From Ichthyosporea sp. XGB-2017a (lineage: Eukaryota; Opisthokonta; Ichthyosporea), in assembly GCA_002811675.1 (NCBI GenBank), contig PDIM01000031.1, forward strand, positions 115,271 to 136,596: a stretch of 21,326 nucleotides of DNA, written 5' to 3'. The notes below the pieces were generated by a model. It was given only the letters and a program-made list of their open reading frames with translations. It made no database searches and was not told the DNA's origin. Positions within the stretch are counted from its first letter, which is position 1. The number at the start of each line of letters is the position of its first letter. Below, in pieces: positions 17,515 to 21,326 of this stretch. The position numbers were made by a program, and so were the translations under genes.

Positions 17515-18055
17515 CACAGGAGTCAGGAAAATCACAATTTAGGTGCTATTCCATGCGGTGGGACGGCTTGCGCGGCGCGGTCTGCAAAGTTAGCGACATA
17601 TCCAGGGTCGACATCGAGGAACGACATATTCTACGGTAGGAAGGAAGGAGAGTAACTTGGATCAGAACACATTTGCAAGTACAATTGACATTTATGACTC
17701 CGTGCATATCTTTCCTGTCATGAATCATGATTACAATGTATGTGGCAGATGCTTCATTGCTTACTTTATGAACTGACATTAGCAACGTGAATGGGCATTA
17801 AAATCCTGACCTGCACAGTGCACTATAACCCGGTTGTTGATGTGGCACGTACATCCGTGTATGTTGACTACAATGGCTCGCGGACATAATAAGTCGGTGT
17901 TGTTTATGTTCTAACGAATATAACAGTGGACCGAGTGGACGTGATAATGTTTAGCATTGTCTACGCTCACTCTTACAATTTGTCTAACTGTTGATTTACA
18001 ATCCAGGGAGACGAACAATAAAGAGATAGCGTTCTAACAGCCTAATTTGAATTAG

Positions 18056-18766
18056 TACATTTTATTGTTAAAATCAGATCCCTACAGATATCTCCGTCTT
18101 CCTACAGTTAGATCAGCTCTGGGTTTTGCAGGTTATTATAGAAGGTTTGTTAAAAACTTCTCACAAATAACCGCACCTATTGCCAACTTGTTAAAGCAAA
18201 ACGTAACTTTTGAATGGACCGATGAATGTCAAGAGAGTTGGATAAAACTGAAAGAAGTGATGTCTGGCCGTTTAAAATTACGACTTCCTGATTTTACAAA
18301 GAAGTTTTACGTTTATGCTGACGCATCTAATTATGCTTTAGGAGCAAGTTTGATGCAAAAGAACGAATTTGGTGAACTTGAACCCATCAATTTTATGTCG
18401 CACAAATTCACTAGTGCAGAGTTAAACTATTCAATAACAGAGAAAGAACTAATGAGTGTTGTTTTCGCACTTTTAAAGTGGCGGTACTATCTTCACTTAG
18501 TAAACTTCAAGATTATAACAGACCACAAGGCGTTATTGTACTTTAGCAAATTACAAAAGTTAAGTGGGCGTCTTGCTAGATGGAATTTAATTCTGTCTCA
18601 ATACGATTATGAAATCGAATATATCAAGGGAGAAAGGAATCATGTGGCTGATTACCTTAGTAGGGAAGTGATTTTAGAAGACCTTAAGGCTGCAACTAAA
18701 GGAATTGATATAGAGGATGCTACGGAACATATGACGCATATTCGTCAAGTTTTACGTAGATATTGA
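18056..18766 (+). mobile_element. Ty3/gypsy fragment A: RT thumb and RNase H
   Basis: The frame is open from 18056, with no ATG start, and begins inside a polyprotein. It covers the reverse-transcriptase thumb/connection (GYYRRFVKNF motif) and a complete Ty3-type RNase H: the DAS aspartate, the EKEL glutamate, the TDHKAL aspartate and the terminal ADY aspartate are all present. The linker IKGERNHVADYLSRE, typical of the RNase H end, follows. RT catalytic motifs upstream and integrase downstream are absent, so it is truncated at both ends. The frame stops at 18764-18766. It differs markedly from fragment B, so it comes from a different element family. Confidence 0.9.
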
Positions 18767-18930
18767 CGACCGAAAACAGACTGCGAGCCGCACTTGAGTT
18801 AGCTAAGACAGGTATACATAAATGCTTGCATACTCAGCCCGAGAATGACATAGAGGAAGACGCATATTACGTTCAACGTCCGTACAACTTCGGAAGAGCT
18901 CTTCGTTCAAAACCAACAACAACAACTTAA
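18760..18930 (+). pseudogene. Possible out-of-frame continuation of fragment A
   Basis: Directly overlapping the end of fragment A, another frame is open for about 56 codons and ends with a Thr run and a TAA. It starts where fragment A stops, which would fit a frameshifted tail, but it shows no integrase or zinc-knuckle motif. A chance open frame is equally possible. Confidence 0.25.
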
Positions 18931-19081
18931 ATAACAAGACAGAAAAATAATAAAAAAAAACAAAGTATCACATAGGAGTATTTCCCCTAGTACAATCCCT
19001 AAAGTACACTTGTATACGTAGCCCTTATACATACGATTCACTTCCTTGTTTCAGGTCAATGAGCTTGCCACGTGGACCTAA
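18931..19081. other. Gap between retrotransposon fragments
   Basis: AT-rich DNA with an A9 run near 18952-18960 and no recognisable coding motif. It probably contains the junction between two independently truncated elements; no target-site duplication could be identified. Confidence 0.45.
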
Positions 19082-19711
19082 TATATCCATGAGCTTACAG
19101 ATCATGGTTTCAGTCGGGTTAGTAAGCTACCACCATTGGTTTTAACTCCAAAGTCGGATGCCAAGTTTCAGTCAGGAAAACTAATTAATGCGAGTTACAA
19201 GGAGCAGGAGTACATCAAGGACCAATTTGCAGCGATGGAACAAGCTGGCATTGTGTCACCCTCAGCTTCGAACATAGTAAGCCCCGTGTTCTGTGTCCCG
19301 AAGCCACCGAATCTGCTTAGGATGGTTTGTAATTTTAAGAAAGTGGATTCACAATTACTCCAGCAGCCAAATGTAGTGCCAAACCCAGAGGTGGATATAT
19401 TTGCCAAGTTAGTAGGTTGTAAGTATTTTACGGCCATAGACCTTACCACAGCCTTTTACAGTGTCAGAGTGGAGGAAGGTAGTCGTAAATACACAGCTGT
19501 TATACTCCGTGATGGACGCCGGTTTGAGTTCAACACTATGCCAATGGGTTTTGGAAATGGTCCGGTTCACCTCAATACTGCTTTAACGAGTGAGTTTTTG
19601 GATATGCCTTGGGTTTCCATTTACTTGGATGATCTTATTATAGCTTCTAAAACCGAGGAAGAACATGCGGAACACTCAACACATCAAGAGGGTCTTTCAG
19701 AGATTAGATGA
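19082..19711 (+). pseudogene. Ty3/gypsy reverse transcriptase, N-terminal part of fragment B
   Basis: The frame is open from 19082 without an ATG. It contains the RT entry region (AGIVSPSASN and a VCNFKKVD strand), motif A with the catalytic Asp codon at 19439-19441, a motif B-like MPMGFGNGP, and the YLDD active site at 19622-19633. Catalytic aspartates are therefore intact. Homology leaves this frame at about 19675 and the frame stops at 19709-19711, well inside the domain. Confidence 0.88.
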
Positions 19712-20681
19712 TTTGAACCTATCAGTGGCGTTGTACAAATGTCAATTTGGTTTGCCCAAGTTAAATTATCTAGGATACACTGCAATCAGTGAAAAAGGTT
19801 TAAGTATGAATGACAACAAGCTTGATTTGATTCAAAATATGCCAGTTGCCAAGGACCGTCGAGGGGTGCGAAGAATACTAGGAGTTACAGGATTTTATCG
19901 TCGTTTTGTTCAGCATTATTGTACGATAACCGCACCAATAGCAGACTTGTTAAAGGAGGATCAGCCGTTTAAATGGACTGACAGACAAGATAAGGCGTTC
20001 GACGAGTTGAAGGCAGCGATAGCTAAGAACATCACCTTGGCTATACCAGATTTTTCCAAACCTTTTGTCATCCATTTCGATGCTAGTAATGTGGGTTGTG
20101 GGGCAGGTCTGTTTCAAGAGAACGATGAAGGCAAGCTAGTTCCGATATCCTTTATCAGCCGCAAGTTTATCCCTGCTGAAAGGAATTATAGTATCACTGA
20201 GCGTGAGCTATTGAGCATCGTTTTTGCCGTTACAAAATGGAGACACTATCTTCATTTAAACAAGTTTAAGGTTCTTACAGATCACAAGGCTCTCACGTAT
20301 TTTGATAACCTCCACAGTTTGACAGGAAAGCTAGCGCGTTGGCAACTTATTTTACAGAGTTATGACTATGAGCTGCTTTTCATTAAAGGAGAGGACAATA
20401 TATTGGCAGATTATTGGTCCCGTGAGGGAGTCGAAACACTATCAGAAGAACAAATCAGACAAGACCTTCAGAAACACCGAGGGGACGAAGATGACTTCTT
20501 TGACCGTTTTTGTTGTTTGATGCAAGAATCCAGGATGTCCAGACCAGACAATTTTGAACAATGGATCTGGTATGCGCACAATTTTGGTCATTTTGGGCCA
20601 GACATAACATACCGTAGGCTTCGCATGATCCATAACTGGCCAGGTATGGAGAGGGACGTTCAGCAACTGTTAAAAGGTTAA
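19665..20681 (+). pseudogene. RT thumb, RNase H and truncated integrase zinc-binding region of fragment B
   Basis: This frame picks up the RT homology that the preceding one loses, shifted by +1; the two overlap by 47 bp. It holds the RT thumb (GFYRRFVQHY), an RNase H with its acidic residues (DAS from 20079, EREL, TDHKAL, ADY), and the His-bearing start of the integrase HHCC finger with its NWPGM motif. It stops at 20679-20681 before any CxxC, so the zinc finger and catalytic core are missing. Confidence 0.88.
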
Positions 20682-21059
20682 ATCTTTAAAGTTATCATAC
20701 TTGTGCACGGGGAGCGGTACCACATTTCGTGGCAGAATGGCCGCCACTGGCACAGCAACAAGAGGGATGTCTGCATCTCCACTAGTTGTTATCACCGCAT
20801 GCAAAGACCTGCGTTCCCTTCGGGTAGTAATAGACAGGTTGCTGATCGACAGCCTGACTACCAACGACGGGGCAGGAGAGTGGTTGGGAACCACTCACCA
20901 TAGGAAACCGTACACGTGAGGGACGGAGAAGCGACCGTCCGGCCCACGGATAGTGTGGGCACGGTCAGCCACGTACGCCTGAAACTAATAAAAGTCCACT
21001 CTGGAGGACAACCGGATGGTGCCCTTCAGAGTATTTTGGGTCTAGTAGTTTTTGTTTAG
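20682..21059. other. GC-rich, hairpin-dense segment between retrotransposon fragments
   Basis: No protein motif is found in any frame. From 20878 to 21032 the sequence has successive perfect or near-perfect stems: GAGTGGTT/AACCACTC (20878-20896); an outer stem 20909-20918/20970-20977 enclosing GGACGG/CCGTCC (20921-20940) and GCCCAC/GTGGGC (20942-20960); and a 10-bp stem with one G-T pair (20998-21007/21023-21032). AATAAA is at 20987-20992, just before the last stem. It could be a structured RNA, an LTR or leader, or an unrelated insertion. Confidence 0.45.
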
Positions 21060-21326
21060 AACTTTACTAACATTAGCTCAGCCCACCACGCAGAAACCGA
21101 TGGCCAAACCGAACGACTAAATCGAACTCTCGAAGATATGCTTCGCCGGTATATGAATTTCAACATGAATAACTGGGAGAAATTGCTACCTTCTGTTGAA
21201 TTTGCATATAGTACCGCCACAAATGAAGCGACTGGACGTTCTCCATTCTTCATGAATTATGGTTTCAATCCCCGCTCCATCCTTGACGCCGCCCTTCCCG
21301 AAGACCGACCCGGACGTGAAAACTTT
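21060..21326 (+). mobile_element. Ty3/gypsy fragment C: integrase core, runs off window
   Basis: An 89-codon frame is open from just after a TAG (21057-21059) to the window edge. It matches the C-terminal half of a Ty3/gypsy integrase core: an HAETDGQTERLNRTL motif with the third catalytic acidic residue (Glu of QTE), then NWEKLLPSVEFAY and TGRSPFFMNYGFNP. The first two core aspartates are not present upstream. It may belong to fragment B after an insertion or rearrangement, or to a third element. Confidence 0.88.

Larger units (their letters stand above)
16779..18055. other. Long intergenic region, ~1.28 kb, no gene seen
   Basis: No frame looks like a protein gene. From left to right it has the glycosyltransferase 3' UTR (possible ATTAAA at 17005-17010 and AATAAA at 17234-17239), a C-rich tract (17043-17220), an imperfect inverted repeat between 12-bp direct repeats (17394-17455), three CCAAT boxes (17477-17514), a short GC-rich stretch (about 17555-17590), a purine run (17638-17651), and AT-balanced DNA up to the retrotransposon debris. 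I found no convincing LTR ends. Confidence 0.6.
19082..20681 (+). mobile_element. Ty3/gypsy fragment B: RT, RNase H, start of integrase, frameshifted
   Basis: This is a partial pol region in normal order: reverse transcriptase fingers and palm, thumb, RNase H, then the N-terminal zinc-binding region of integrase. It is broken by a frameshift near 19670-19690 and ends at a stop before the CxxC of the integrase zinc finger. No protease or gag is seen upstream. It lies on the same strand as fragments A and C. Confidence 0.9.

Noticed and set aside
17638-17651. Purine run as a retrotransposon polypurine tract
   Set aside because: No TG-starting LTR or repeat follows it, and the nearest pol fragment lies downstream, not upstream.
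20701-20919. 72- and 66-codon frames in the hairpin-dense segment
   Set aside because: They lack integrase or other motifs; open frames of this size are expected in GC-rich DNA.
20702-21028. TG...CA boundaries of a possible solo LTR
   Set aside because: The flanking 5-mers do not match, so there is no target-site duplication, and no second LTR copy is visible.
1-21326. Bacterial operon, CRISPR array or tRNA genes
   Set aside because: There are no regularly spaced repeats, no Shine-Dalgarno-led gene runs and no cloverleaf with B-box-like sequence.

Overview
This window is nuclear DNA from a eukaryote that I cannot name. The evidence is very long uninterrupted reading frames with N-terminal membrane anchors, ATG starts in A/G(-3) contexts, AATAAA-type poly(A) signals 65-100 nt past stop codons, an EOGT/xylosyltransferase-like GT61 glycosyltransferase, and decayed Ty3/gypsy retrotransposons. 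Shine-Dalgarno-led operons are absent. The four host genes show no introns, even across 7 kb, so an intron-poor protist or alga is likely. Assigning a lineage would be guesswork.

Layout. (1) 1-7.2 kb: a 2349-aa orphan membrane protein on + (136-7185). (2) 7.3-12.2 kb: a 1618-aa membrane-anchored, cysteine-rich, mostly helical protein on - (7310-12166), convergent with gene 1 and separated from it by only 124 bp. (3) 12.7-14.3 kb: a 535-aa cysteine-rich membrane-anchored protein on + (12678-14285), divergent from gene 2 across a 511-bp shared promoter region. (4) 15.1-16.8 kb: a 558-aa GT61-family glycosyltransferase with an N-terminal anchor on +. (5) 16.8-18.06 kb: non-coding DNA with a C-rich tract, an imperfect inverted repeat and three CCAAT boxes. 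(6) 18.06-21.3 kb: wreckage of at least two different Ty3/gypsy elements: RT-thumb/RNase H; then RT/RNase H/start of integrase with a frameshift; then a GC-rich, hairpin-dense segment; then an integrase-core fragment that runs off the window.

The most interesting result is that genes 2 and 3 are distant paralogues arranged head to head. Both carry the same five-cysteine module (C-x3-C, variable gap, C-x3-C-x12-C) twice, once after the N-terminal anchor and once in the C-terminal half. They also share C-x10-C ending in LLWC, a CC-x10/13-C, and a final MC-x7-CFA signature. They differ mainly by about 1000 residues of charged helical sequence that separate the two modules in gene 2 only. I recognise no described family for them.

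All four host proteins have an N-terminal hydrophobic anchor, so all four probably enter the secretory pathway. A gene group for cell-surface or Golgi proteins, with the glycosyltransferase perhaps acting on its glycosylatable neighbours, is a plausible but unproven reading.
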